Source: JAEXZL01 sp049943125
Lineage (GTDB): Bacteria > Bacillota > Clostridia > Clostridiales > Clostridiaceae
Length of the DNA stretch: 64,000 bases
Direction of reading: 5' to 3'
Assembly: GCF_049943125.1 (NCBI RefSeq)
Contig: NZ_CP188040.1
Coordinates: 1,302,001-1,366,000 of the forward strand
Both the position numbers and the translations under genes were made by a program. Each line of letters opens with the position of its first letter. The first letter of the stretch is position 1. The notes beneath the pieces are model-generated. The model did not search any database. It saw only the letters and a list, made by a program, of their open reading frames with translations, and had not been told where the DNA came from. Of this stretch, positions 45,340-53,520 are shown in pieces.

Positions 45340-45722
45340 AAAAAAATCCCCCTTTTTTTGGTCTCTGACCATTAATATTTACCTTTTACCAACCGCTTGA
45401 ACACCTTTACATAAGCTAGTACAGGTGCTTGCTTATTAATTATTATTAAATGCTATAATCTCAATTCCTATTTACTTCTTCAAATAATCCATAATATTTA
45501 CTACATTCTATTTAGCAATAATATTTTATCATTTGTTAATTATTTATACAACAAAAAATATCCAATTAGTTTATTAATTTTACAATATCTGCTATACAAT
45601 AGCTACACCATTTTAACACTTTATCAATATATACTCCCCAAATTCCTCTATCACTTATATCTACCCTTGTCTCCTATCTTTGCTCTTCCCCCCCTTCCCT
45701 GCTCTTTTCTCTTTTCTCTACC
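45340..45722. other. Gene-free AT-rich then pyrimidine-rich region
   Basis: No convincing gene is seen. The first ~250 bases are AT-rich and probably contain the serA promoter on the minus strand. From about 45640 the plus strand becomes strongly pyrimidine-rich. A short open frame on the plus strand across the repeats looks like repeat-driven translation, not a gene. Confidence 0.6.
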
Positions 45723-45813
45723 CTTATCTTTTGCTCTTATCTTTTGCTCTTATCTTTTGCTCTTATCTTTTGCTCTTATCTTTTGCTCTCGTCTTTTGCT
45801 CCTGCTCTTTGCT
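45723..45813 (+). repeat. 13-base tandem repeat, seven units
   Basis: CTTATCTTTTGCT is repeated five times without change from 45723 to 45787, followed by two altered copies (CTCGTCTTTTGCT and CCTGCTCTTTGCT) to 45813. It sits in a pyrimidine-rich stretch with no gene. Confidence 0.95.
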
Positions 45814-45817
45814 CTTA

Positions 45818-45897
45818 CCTATTAGCACTCAGCTAATAATCTACCTATTGGCTCCCAGCCCAATAATCTCCCTATTAGCCCTCAGCTAATAATTTAT
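45818..45897 (+). repeat. Three 26-27-base hairpin repeats
   Basis: Units at 45818-45843, 45844-45870 and 45871-45897 share CCTATT...AATAAT. Each can fold: ATTAGC/GCTAAT in units 1 and 3, and ATTGG/CCAAT in unit 2, where the A-T pair became a G-C pair on both arms. This suggests the stem is maintained. Confidence 0.85.
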
Positions 45898-46038
45898 CTC
45901 TTGTCTCTCGCTCTTCTCTTTTCTTTTACATTGTTAGATTTCCTTGTTTTCATATTACCTACTAAAACCAAAAAGACGATGCATAACTGTTCAGGCGTGA
46001 AGTTCCCTTGCAATAATGCACCGTATAAATTATTTCAC
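45898..46038. other. Gene-free tail of the repeat region
   Basis: About 140 bases follow the hairpin repeats: more CTCTTCTC-type pyrimidine runs, then ordinary sequence up to the small membrane peptide gene. No gene, terminator or RNA is evident. Confidence 0.5.
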
Positions 46039-46122
46039 TTATTTATTTTTCTTCAATAACTCCGATAATACCGCAAACGGTAGTAATAATATGACTAGTA
46101 AAACCCACCCCATTACTTTCAT
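46039..46122 (-). CDS. 27-residue single-pass membrane peptide
   Basis: ATG at 46122 opens a frame of 27 residues: KVMGWVLLVILLLPFAVLSE then a basic end, LLKKNK. Residues 5-20 would span the membrane. GAAGGGAG lies directly before the ATG, and a second ATG three codons on has better spacing from it. The gene starts 14 bases after the stop of the surface-type gene at 46137, so it may be its small partner. No family is recognised. Confidence 0.55.
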   Translation of the reverse strand: MKVMGWVLLVILLLPFAVLSELLKKNK

Positions 46123-46136
46123 CTCCCTTCAAAATA

Positions 46137-47153
46137 TTATTTCACAATCTCACATTCGCTCCACATGCCGTGGCTCAGACACTCACCTTCGAAGGTGATC
46201 GTATCTCCCACAATTACTTGTTTTAATGCTTCTTCCTGATCCTTTTCAAACTCAGCATAGAAAAACACAATTGTGCCTTCCACGTTTGTCTGCATAGTGA
46301 GTGTCGCACCACCAGTTAAATTAAACAAACCATCCGTGGACATACCATTTATAGTAGCCGTAACCTGATACCTATTCCCCTTATACAAATCATCGGCAAC
46401 CAATTCGTTACTCTTGTAGGCTTTATAAATATCTTCAAATGTAACGTCTGGTAGAGTAGGAGCAGGTTCCGTAACAGGTGTCTCCGCAGTTTCAATAGGC
46501 TCCGAAGTTTCAATAGACTCCGAAGTTTCAATAGGCTCTTTGGTTTCCTCTGGAGGGCTTGTTTCAGTTGGTTTCGGCAGCTTTTCGATAACCTTTACAT
46601 CCTTCTTATCACACAGAGAACACTGATAAACAATCTCTCCTTCTGTATCCTGAGTTGGTTCCTTACGACTTATTTCCGTCATGTCATGTCCAAGAGCATC
46701 TATGGTTTCGCTATCTGTAATCCCGCAGTAATCACAGACATATTCAATCACCCCAGACTCATCACAAGAAGGTTCCGTGCGAGATACCTCTAGATAAGCG
46801 TGGTTTTCCATATCCTTTAAATATTCATCAGAATGGAATCCGTTGATTACTCCGCTGATTATCATCAAACCACAGAGAACAATAATCATACCCAACGCAC
46901 TTGAGGATGCCTTGTGCTTCTTAAACAAGGGCAACTTCTCTCTCAAAGGAGTATTTGAGAGAAATATGTATGGAGAAATCATACCAATCAGAATAATGGC
47001 ACCGTACACTTTATTGACCAAGAAATCGTGCATGGTTACTTGCCCCTCTCTACCCCCTAGAAAGGTTCCTACTGCAGCAAGGCCACAGAAAACCAAGTAG
47101 ATACCCGATGTAACTTTTTTTCAAGCCTTGTTGGACCTAAAACCGAGTAACAT
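46137..47153 (-). pseudogene. Membrane protein with CxxC repeats and OB-like domain, in-frame TGA
   Basis: From ATG 47153 (GGGGGA 7 bases upstream) the frame reads MLLGFRSNKA, TGA at 47121-47123, then KKVTSGIYLVFCGLAAVG. It stays open to 46137, about 338 codons. The TGA sits where a Trp would fit. Downstream are two membrane segments, then two YxCxxC repeats of the kind found in surface proteins of gut Firmicutes (IEYVCDYCGITDSETIDALGH, IVYQCSLCDKK). A Glu-Thr-Pro repeat linker follows, then an OB-like C-terminal domain (YQVTATINGMSTDGLF, VGDTITFEGECLSHG). It may be translated from a TTG at 47096, or be a nonsense mutant. Base composition looks richer in GC than its neighbours. Confidence 0.7.
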
Positions 47154-47247
47154 AATTTAATCCCCCAATATCGACAATTCTTTAGCTTTAGCATACCACT
47201 TACTTGTACCAACGCCAAGCCCCTAACAGCACTATCATACATTTTTT

Positions 47248-47361
47248 TCATATTTGTTCAAATTTTATTAAATTAACAATCACTTTGGCAGGTCTACCTT
47301 CACAAAAGTCATCCAGCTCACTGGCACCAGCTTTACCTTCTCTGGCTCTCTCTACAATCAT
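47248..47361 (-). CDS. Short open frame, possible gene remnant
   Basis: A 37-codon frame reads MIVERAREGKAGASELDD then FCEGRPAKVIVNLIKFEQI. The pattern is protein-like and looks like the C-terminal end of a larger protein. The ribosome site is poor. Between its stop and the ATG at 47153, protein-like words appear in different frames (for example SKWYAKAKELSILGD), which suggests decay. I do not recognise the parent gene. Confidence 0.35.
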   Translation of the reverse strand: MIVERAREGKAGASELDDFCEGRPAKVIVNLIKFEQI

Positions 47362-47392
47362 CCCTCTTAGTTCTGCTCTTTTCTCTCTTCTC

Positions 47393-47423
47393 TAAAAAAA
47401 AGCAGCGCCTCAGCGCTGCTTTT
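47393..47423 (-). terminator. Terminator of the M32 carboxypeptidase gene
   Basis: AGCAGCGC (47401-47408) pairs with GCGCTGCT (47413-47420), 4-base loop. Read on the minus strand it ends in a run of eight T. Confidence 0.93.
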
Positions 47424-47425
47424 AA

Positions 47426-48925
47426 CTACAAATTATATATCTCCCCATACTTCTTATTCAAATAATCAACAAAGTATTTAGCATTCAGCTCTTCACCGGT
47501 TACTCTCTTTACAAGATCGTCTGGTCTATATACTGCTCCGTGCTTATGGACATTTTCCTTAAGCCAATTACCTATAGGCTCTAGATTTCCCTTTTCAACC
47601 TCTTCATACATGTTTGGCATATCCTGAAGCATCTTATTAACAAATTGTGCTCCATAAAGATTTCCTAAGGCATAGCTTGGGAAATAGCCTAGAAGCCCTG
47701 ATGCCCAGTGGGTATCCTGCATTAAGCCTTCTGCATAAGTTGTGGGCTCAACACCTAGATATTCCTTATACTTTGCTTTCCATGCTTCTGGGAGACCCTC
47801 AATGTCTATTTCTTCATTGATTAGAGCCTTCTCCAGCTCATATCTTATGATAATATGCAAGCTATAAGTAAGCTCGTCGGCTTCAATTCTAATTAATGAG
47901 GGCTCTACAGTATTTATGCCCTTATAGAAGTCCTCCTGGCTAACCTTTTCAAAGGCAGGGAAGAACTTTTTAACCTCTGGATAGAAATAATTCCAGAAGG
48001 CTCTGCTTCTTCCTAAAATATTTTCATAAAATCTTGATTGAGATTCATGAATACCCATGGATACTCCAGAATTCAGGCCAGTAGCCTTTAATTCATCAGG
48101 GATATTCTGCTCATATATACCATGTCCGCCCTCATGAACAGTACTGAACATAGCGCTGGTGAATTCATCCTCATGGTAGTTTGTGGTTATTCTTACATCC
48201 TTATTTCCAAAATTAGTGGTAAAGGGGTGCACGCTTACATCTAAACGACCAGCCTCAAAATCAAAGCCCATTTTTTCTAAAACAAATAGGGAAAAGGCTT
48301 TCTGCTTCTCTTCTGGGAAGGTTCCCTTAAAGAAGCTATCATCTATCCTCACTCCGCTATCCTTAATCTTGTTAAGAAGCTCAACTATAGCATCTCTAAG
48401 ATCAGCAAAAACTTTATCTAGCTTTTCAACAGTTACACCAGGCTCGTACATGTCCAGCATGGTATTGTACTTATTTCCTTCATAGCCATAATAACCTACC
48501 AGCTCTTTCTGGAAATCTATTACCTTCTTAAGGTGAGGCTTAAAGGTCTCCCAATCATCCTTGTCCTTAGCTTCCTCCCATACGGATTCTGCATCAGATA
48601 CAGCCTTTACATAAGCTGTCATCCTATCCTCAGGAACCTTCTTAGTTAGATCATAGGTCTTCTTTGCTTCTCTTACCATGGCTGCTTCCACATCAGATAA
48701 CCCTTCAGCACCATGAAGCACCTCTATGAGCTCCTTCATTCTGTCAGAGGTCTGAAGCTTGTATACTTCTCCAGACAGATAGGCTAGGATTTCTCCTCTT
48801 CCTTCTAAAGCCTTTCTTGGAGCGCCAGTTCTCATATCCCACTGGACAAGTCCTAAGGTAGCAATTAAATGCTCCAGCTTAGTATTTATTCCCTTAAGCT
48901 CCTGTAATGCCTCTTTAACTTCCAT
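47426..48925 (-). CDS. M32 family metallocarboxypeptidase (carboxypeptidase Taq type)
   Basis: The 499-residue protein matches the all-helical M32 family. It has TVHEGGHGIYEQ (HExxH zinc motif), GIHESQSRFYEN (third ligand region), DELTYSLHIIIRYELEKALI and HWASGLLGYFPSYALGN, the family signature. It removes C-terminal residues from peptides in the cytoplasm. A GGGGGCAC sequence precedes the ATG. A strong terminator follows the stop. Confidence 0.95.
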   Translation of the reverse strand: MEVKEALQELKGINTKLEHLIATLGLVQWDMRTGAPRKALEGRGEILAYLSGEVYKLQTSDRMKELIEVLHGAEGLSDVEAAMVREAKKTYDLTKKVPEDRMTAYVKAVSDAESVWEEAKDKDDWETFKPHLKKVIDFQKELVGYYGYEGNKYNTMLDMYEPGVTVEKLDKVFADLRDAIVELLNKIKDSGVRIDDSFFKGTFPEEKQKAFSLFVLEKMGFDFEAGRLDVSVHPFTTNFGNKDVRITTNYHEDEFTSAMFSTVHEGGHGIYEQNIPDELKATGLNSGVSMGIHESQSRFYENILGRSRAFWNYFYPEVKKFFPAFEKVSQEDFYKGINTVEPSLIRIEADELTYSLHIIIRYELEKALINEEIDIEGLPEAWKAKYKEYLGVEPTTYAEGLMQDTHWASGLLGYFPSYALGNLYGAQFVNKMLQDMPNMYEEVEKGNLEPIGNWLKENVHKHGAVYRPDDLVKRVTGEELNAKYFVDYLNKKYGEIYNL

Positions 48926-48962
48926 AATCGTGCCCCCTTTATATTAATCTAAAATATTTATA

Positions 48963-49124
48963 TTAATCTAAAAATAATACTGATTCTGTTTCTCTGCAGT
49001 ATTTAACACAAAGACACTGTCCAAAATTTCTTGGACACTTTCTGCAGAGACAATCCTCTGCTGTACCATCACAGGTTTTATTAAATTCTGGACAGTACTC
49101 GCAATTTTTTCCTTTTTCCTTCAT
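48963..49124 (-). CDS. Small cysteine-rich protein (53 residues)
   Basis: ATG at 49124, with GGAGGAAAG 7 bases upstream, opens a 53-residue frame with nine cysteines at positions 8, 11, 18, 25, 27, 30, 37, 39 and 43 (CEYC, CLCRKC, CLCVKYC). Spacing suggests metal binding, perhaps an iron-sulfur or zinc cluster. Its start is 4 bases after the stop of the TIM-barrel gene, so they form one unit. It has no recognised family. A stretch of many short CxxC motifs makes a random frame very unlikely. Confidence 0.8.
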   Translation of the reverse strand: MKEKGKNCEYCPEFNKTCDGTAEDCLCRKCPRNFGQCLCVKYCRETESVLFLD

Positions 49125-49127
49125 TAG

Positions 49128-49826
49128 TTATCTTTCCTCCTGAAAGGCGTTTCTATATTTATTCATTAAGCTACTGAAGATATCTCCATTAGAAGGTGGT
49201 GTGTAGGTTATAGCATTAGCTCCAGCCTCTATGGTCTCCAGTATACTTTCTTCTGTCGGTCCTCCCGTAGCAATTATAGGGAATTCCTTGTACTTCTCTC
49301 TTATTGCTCTTACAATTTTTGCTGTATTCTTGGCACCAGAAACATTGAATATTGTGGATCCAGCATTTATCCTTGCTTCGAAGTCCTCATATTCAGAAAC
49401 CACCGTTACAATAATAGGTATGTCTATGACAGACCTCATCTTCGTAATGACCTCATTAGGTGTAGGATTATTTACTACAACTCCTAAGGCTCCCTTAAAT
49501 TCAGCATCTAAGGCAAGATTAACAACTCTCTTACCCGTGGTTATTCCTCCACCAACCCCACAAAAAACAGGAACATCAGCAGCCATCATCAATGCTTCGG
49601 TTATCACTGGTTGGGGAGTAAATGGATAAACAGCGATAATTGCATCAGCATTGGTATTTTTAATAATGGCTACATCGGTGGTAAAAAGGAAGGATTTAAG
49701 TCTTTTCCCGAAAACTTTTATACCACTGGCATTGCGTATCACCGAGGGAACCTCTATCATGTGATTCCTCAGTGTTCCTTTTATTTCGGGAACGTATTTA
49801 CCGCCTTTTGTTTTCTTTTCTTCCAT
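49128..49826 (-). CDS. TIM-barrel protein of unknown function (phosphate-binding type)
   Basis: The ~232-residue protein has the phosphate-binding ends of a beta/alpha barrel: VFCGVGGGITTGKR, FNVSGAKNTAKIVRAI and FPIIATGGPTEESILETIEAGANAITYTPPS. This resembles IMP-dehydrogenase-like or nitronate-monooxygenase-like barrels. Catalytic residues cannot be assigned. An in-frame ATG at 49841 exists, but GGAGGTATATT leads to the ATG at 49826. It is co-transcribed with the nine-cysteine protein, which might be its partner. Confidence 0.82.
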   Translation of the reverse strand: MEEKKTKGGKYVPEIKGTLRNHMIEVPSVIRNASGIKVFGKRLKSFLFTTDVAIIKNTNADAIIAVYPFTPQPVITEALMMAADVPVFCGVGGGITTGKRVVNLALDAEFKGALGVVVNNPTPNEVITKMRSVIDIPIIVTVVSEYEDFEARINAGSTIFNVSGAKNTAKIVRAIREKYKEFPIIATGGPTEESILETIEAGANAITYTPPSNGDIFSSLMNKYRNAFQEER

Positions 49827-50102
49827 AATATACCTCCACAACCATGAATTACTGATTCATATGATAATATCCTTATAAGGAATAAATAATTTTTATGATA
49901 TAATGAAAACCGGATAATTTATGCGGTCTTTACTCTTATAATCACAATTAACTTTATTAATATCACATATAAAATACTCTAACTAATTATAACATTTATT
50001 ACAACATCAACTATTACTTTTTTATTAAAATAACTACTTTTTATTGGAAATATTATCATAATAATATACCATATAAGTAAGTATGTACGAAAGGTGGATA
50101 CT

Positions 50103-51338
50103 ATGAAAAGACGTCTTTATCCCGCATACAAAATCCACGGGGCTATATTTCTATCATTTATAATTTTAGGTTTTATAATTGATGGCCCCATAAAAGTTTT
50201 TCAAGGATTACAAAAAATAATCTTCAATAGCGACATATTAATTACTGACTACGTAGAACTGGCAGGTATTGGTCCTGCCCTTGTAAATGCAGGTCTTTTA
50301 ACTCTAATGATAATTCTACTATATTTATTATTAGGAATAAAGCCAAATGGCTCAACCATAATGTCCTTCTGGCTTATAGCAGGCTTTGCCTTCTTCGGTA
50401 AAAATATCTTCAATGTATGGCCTATTATTTTTGGGGTATATCTTTTTTCAAGATATCAAAAGGAGCCCTTTATAAATTTTATACTCATAGCTATTTTAGG
50501 AACAACTCTTGCTCCTACTGTAAGCCAGCTAGCCTTTGAAGGAATCTTTCCTCCTGGTATAGCACATCTGGCAGGGATATCTATAGGAATATTTATAGGC
50601 TTCATACTACCTCCATTAGCCTCAAGTACAGTAAATGTTCATCATGGCTACAATCTGTATAACTTAGGCTTTTCCGGAGGGCTTCTTGCCATGGTACTTA
50701 TGTCCATCTATAGACTTCTAGGTATAAATTTCGAAAAGCGCTTTCTATGGAATACCGAAAACACTCTTTTCTTCGCAGTTTTCCTTTATTCTATATTCAC
50801 TTTTCTGCTTATATATGGATATATAAAGAACGGCAAAAGCTTTAAAAATGTTAAAAAGATATTTACTCACTCTGGTAAGCTGGTTACGGATTTTTATCTC
50901 CTTTACGAAAAGGCAGCCTATATAAACATGGGAATATTAGGAATTGTTTCTACCACCTATGTATTGCTCATCGGAGGAGATTTAAATGGACCAGTAATCA
51001 GCGGGATTTTTACTATTGTAGGCTTTGGTACCTTTGGAAAACATCTATTTAATGTACTACCGATAATGATTGGAGCTTCCCTAACAGTATTTCTGCACAT
51101 ATGGGAGTTAAGCTCTCCTAGCATGCTTCTAGCTATTCTTTTCAGCACTGCCCTTGCTCCGATAGCTGGCCAATATGGATGGCTTATAGGTATACTAACA
51201 GGCTTTCTTCATGTGGCAGTGGTAATGAACATCGGTTCAGTTCACGGTGGAATGAACCTTTATAATAACGGCTTTGCTGCCGGTTTTGTAGCTCTTATTT
51301 TAATACCTATAATAAGATCCTTTAAGAAGGGGGGATAA
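50103..51338 (+). CDS. DUF1576 family membrane protein
   Basis: The ~411-residue protein has about ten hydrophobic segments in two halves. Each half has a similar motif, FGKNIFNVWPIIFGVYLF and FGKHLFNVLPIMIGASLT, and each also has NVHHGYNLYNLGFSGGLLA or SVHGGMNLYNNGFAAGFVA. It therefore arose by internal duplication. The pattern matches DUF1576. An in-frame GTG at 50094 exists, but AAAGGTGG is better placed for the ATG at 50103. Transport is likely from the fold, but the substrate is unknown. Confidence 0.88.
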   Translation: MKRRLYPAYKIHGAIFLSFIILGFIIDGPIKVFQGLQKIIFNSDILITDYVELAGIGPALVNAGLLTLMIILLYLLLGIKPNGSTIMSFWLIAGFAFFGKNIFNVWPIIFGVYLFSRYQKEPFINFILIAILGTTLAPTVSQLAFEGIFPPGIAHLAGISIGIFIGFILPPLASSTVNVHHGYNLYNLGFSGGLLAMVLMSIYRLLGINFEKRFLWNTENTLFFAVFLYSIFTFLLIYGYIKNGKSFKNVKKIFTHSGKLVTDFYLLYEKAAYINMGILGIVSTTYVLLIGGDLNGPVISGIFTIVGFGTFGKHLFNVLPIMIGASLTVFLHIWELSSPSMLLAILFSTALAPIAGQYGWLIGILTGFLHVAVVMNIGSVHGGMNLYNNGFAAGFVALILIPIIRSFKKGG

Positions 51339-51340
51339 AA

Positions 51341-51715
51341 ATGAAAAGCAAAAAGACAAAAAAGAACTTTGACCCCATAAACTTAAAAATAATCAGCGAA
51401 CTTATGGCCTTCTATATGAGTAATGGAGCCAACGACGTAGATATCAATTTAAAATTAGAGGACAATTTTGTAACTATATGTATTTCTGCAAAAATTAATC
51501 CTTTGTCAGAGGAATATCTATCTGAAGTCTTAGAACATTTAAATACTCCAAGGCAGCACGAGCTAGAAAGCTATTATTGGCAGCTGGGTGGTGAAGATGA
51601 GGATAGCGATTTATCACTTATTGGAGTAATGATTGATGAGGTTCAGCATACCTACGAAAATGATAAATTAACTCTTAATCTAACTCGTTTTAATCAGAGC
51701 AGTGAAGGATTATAG
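51341..51715 (+). CDS. Conserved-looking small cytoplasmic protein next to DUF1576
   Basis: The 124-residue protein has an alternating helix/strand pattern (LKIISELMAFYMSNGANDVDINLKLEDN, LSLIGVMIDEVQHTYEN) and no membrane segment. It begins 2 bases after the DUF1576 gene and shares its transcript. I do not recognise a domain. It may be a soluble partner of the membrane protein. AGGGGGGA precedes the ATG by 7 bases. Confidence 0.72.
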   Translation: MKSKKTKKNFDPINLKIISELMAFYMSNGANDVDINLKLEDNFVTICISAKINPLSEEYLSEVLEHLNTPRQHELESYYWQLGGEDEDSDLSLIGVMIDEVQHTYENDKLTLNLTRFNQSSEGL

Positions 51716-51736
51716 CTGTTAAAATAGCACTAAATA

Positions 51737-51776
51737 AAGAGGAGCTAATTGAAGTTTATTTCATTTAGCTCCTTTC
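51737..51776. terminator. Bidirectional terminator
   Basis: AGGAGCTAA (51740-51748) pairs with TTAGCTCCT (51765-51773), then TTTC. It sits between convergent genes. Confidence 0.72.
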
Positions 51777-51786
51777 ACATATCATC

Positions 51787-52284
51787 TTAATTTTTAGAAA
51801 GCTCCTGAAGAACTCTTTTTACAACAGTCCTTCCAACTATATCTTCTTCCATTTGGCTGAGGGCATCGGTGATTTTAACCCATTCTACTCCCTCTACCTC
51901 CTGTGACTTTACAAGGTTACCACTGCTGTAATTGGCCATATAGGTGAGCATTAGAAGCTCCTTTTCTAGAATAGAACAGCTTCCTAAATATTTTATATCC
52001 TTGATAGCTATGCCTGTTTCCTCCTGTACTTCTCTCCCCACAGTTTCTTCTACTGTCTCTCCCTGAGATACATATCCAGAAACTAATACCTTTGAGTTTT
52101 TGAATATATAGCTCTGTTTTAAAAGGAGTATTTCATCATCCTTTATCACAGCAACAACCACCGTAGGCTTAGGAGTATCAAAATACATTGTATTACAACG
52201 ATCACAGGAGGGAATATTCCCTTCATCATAGCTAAATCTTGAAGTTAACTTTTTCCCGCATGTGGGGCAATAAACATACTTCAT
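51787..52284 (-). CDS. Nudix hydrolase with zinc ribbon
   Basis: The ~165-residue protein has an N-terminal zinc ribbon (CPTC and CDRC) followed by a Nudix domain. The box is complete: GYVSQGETVEETVGREVQEE and then TGI, fitting Gx5Ex7REUxEExGU. The layout matches NADH pyrophosphatase-like NudC proteins but without their N-terminal extension. It hydrolyses a nucleoside diphosphate linked to another moiety. An in-frame ATG at 52305 exists, but AGGAGGATGGTT leads to the ATG at 52284. Confidence 0.9.
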   Translation of the reverse strand: MKYVYCPTCGKKLTSRFSYDEGNIPSCDRCNTMYFDTPKPTVVVAVIKDDEILLLKQSYIFKNSKVLVSGYVSQGETVEETVGREVQEETGIAIKDIKYLGSCSILEKELLMLTYMANYSSGNLVKSQEVEGVEWVKITDALSQMEEDIVGRTVVKRVLQELSKN

Positions 52285-52380
52285 AACCATCCTCCTGTAG
52301 GTCATTATTTTCTATCATTATTATATATATTCTACCATAGGGAGTAAAAGTTTAAAACCTTGTGAAATAACTATCAGAAT

Positions 52381-53511
52381 TTATTTTAGCTTTATTATAT
52401 TTGTATCCTGAGCAAAGCTTATAGTATTATACAAAAATAATACCTCCGGAATACCATTATCCTTAATATATTCTTTAACATCACCATTATAGTATCTCAA
52501 ATCTATCACATGGATTTCCTCATAATCCTTTGCCATAAAAGGAATAAAACAATTTCCGTAGGAGTCCTTTATAACTATGACCTTCTTACCATTTTCATTA
52601 CTGCTCTTTATCTTTACTATAGGGTCATTTCCCCATAGAAACATTCCATATTTATCTCTACCTTCAAGCTTTGAATAATCATAAAGGGTATCAGTAGTCT
52701 TCTCTCCAAGATTAAACTCTAGATTAAGGTCTACCTTTTCTCTAGGCTCATAAATTTCAATGGTATCAGGGTCTCCCCAAAGAATATTAGCCTGAGCATA
52801 GGTACTTCCTAAAAATTTATCTGTTACCTGCTCTATAGAATAATCCTCAATATCTACAGCAATACCTTTATCCTCACACCATTCCTTGTAAGCAAGGAAG
52901 GCTCCATAGGTAGTCCAGTGATGATCCGTTCTATAATATATATATTCTTGTCTATTTTCCTCTAAGGTCTCTTTAACATCAATATAATTTATATTAGAAA
53001 AGCTCTCCTCCAAGACATTTAAAAGCTCCTCCTGATTAAAAACCTCCGCATAAGCTGGAAGCTTATCCTTTTGAACCCCATCAATGGTGGGTGCAATTAT
53101 CATATTGATATTCTCTAGAGGCACATCATCTTTAATGCCTTCTATAAATTCCTTTATAAAAGCTATATTCTTTTTGATAAGCTCCTGATTTACCCCTTCC
53201 TCTGAATGCTTTTCAATCAAATATCCATCTTTTCCGAAGTATACCCTTCCATTATCCTTCTTTCCTAAATATATTTCAGCTTTATTCTTTACAGAAACCC
53301 ACATATCTCGAAGGGTAAATTGATCTGTTATATATTCCTCATACTCCTTAGAGAAGGTATTATTAAGAATTGCTTCAAGAGTGAACTCAGGCTTTTGTGC
53401 AAGAAAGCGATTTTCCCCCTCAGAGTAGCCTCTTTTAGGGGTAAAAACATTCATTATAGAAAGAGCTCCTAATACTATAATAAATACTATGGTTATAATT
53501 TTATTTTTCAT
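52381..53511 (-). CDS. DHHW family protein (AlgX/AlgJ-like acyltransferase partner)
   Basis: The 376-residue protein has an N-terminal membrane anchor (residues 5-20), then an SGNH-like fold with YRTDHHWTTYGAF (DHHW motif) and VIKDSYGNCFIPFMA. It resembles AlgJ/AlgX proteins that work with a membrane O-acyltransferase to acetylate a cell-surface polymer. It follows the MBOAT gene by 9 bases, so they form an operon. GGGAGCC precedes the ATG. Confidence 0.9.
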   Translation of the reverse strand: MKNKIITIVFIIVLGALSIMNVFTPKRGYSEGENRFLAQKPEFTLEAILNNTFSKEYEEYITDQFTLRDMWVSVKNKAEIYLGKKDNGRVYFGKDGYLIEKHSEEGVNQELIKKNIAFIKEFIEGIKDDVPLENINMIIAPTIDGVQKDKLPAYAEVFNQEELLNVLEESFSNINYIDVKETLEENRQEYIYYRTDHHWTTYGAFLAYKEWCEDKGIAVDIEDYSIEQVTDKFLGSTYAQANILWGDPDTIEIYEPREKVDLNLEFNLGEKTTDTLYDYSKLEGRDKYGMFLWGNDPIVKIKSSNENGKKVIVIKDSYGNCFIPFMAKDYEEIHVIDLRYYNGDVKEYIKDNGIPEVLFLYNTISFAQDTNIIKLK

Positions 53512-53520
53512 GGCTCCCTC

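Noticed and set aside
45401..45431. T-box or riboswitch leader of serA
   Set aside because: Only a short CACCT/AGGTG pairing is seen; no T-box sequence (TGGNACCGCG) or other riboswitch core was found.
45680..45889. Open frame of 69 codons over the tandem repeats
   Set aside because: The translation is only repeats such as LLLSFAL from the 13-base unit, with no ribosome site.
45723..45897. CRISPR array
   Set aside because: Units are contiguous with no unique spacers and no cas genes lie nearby.
47069..47251. Alternative 60-codon frame on the minus strand joined to the 46137 gene by a frameshift in an A7 run at 47115-47121
   Set aside because: The same-frame ATG at 47153 with an ideal ribosome site and one TGA explains the 5' end better than a frameshift.
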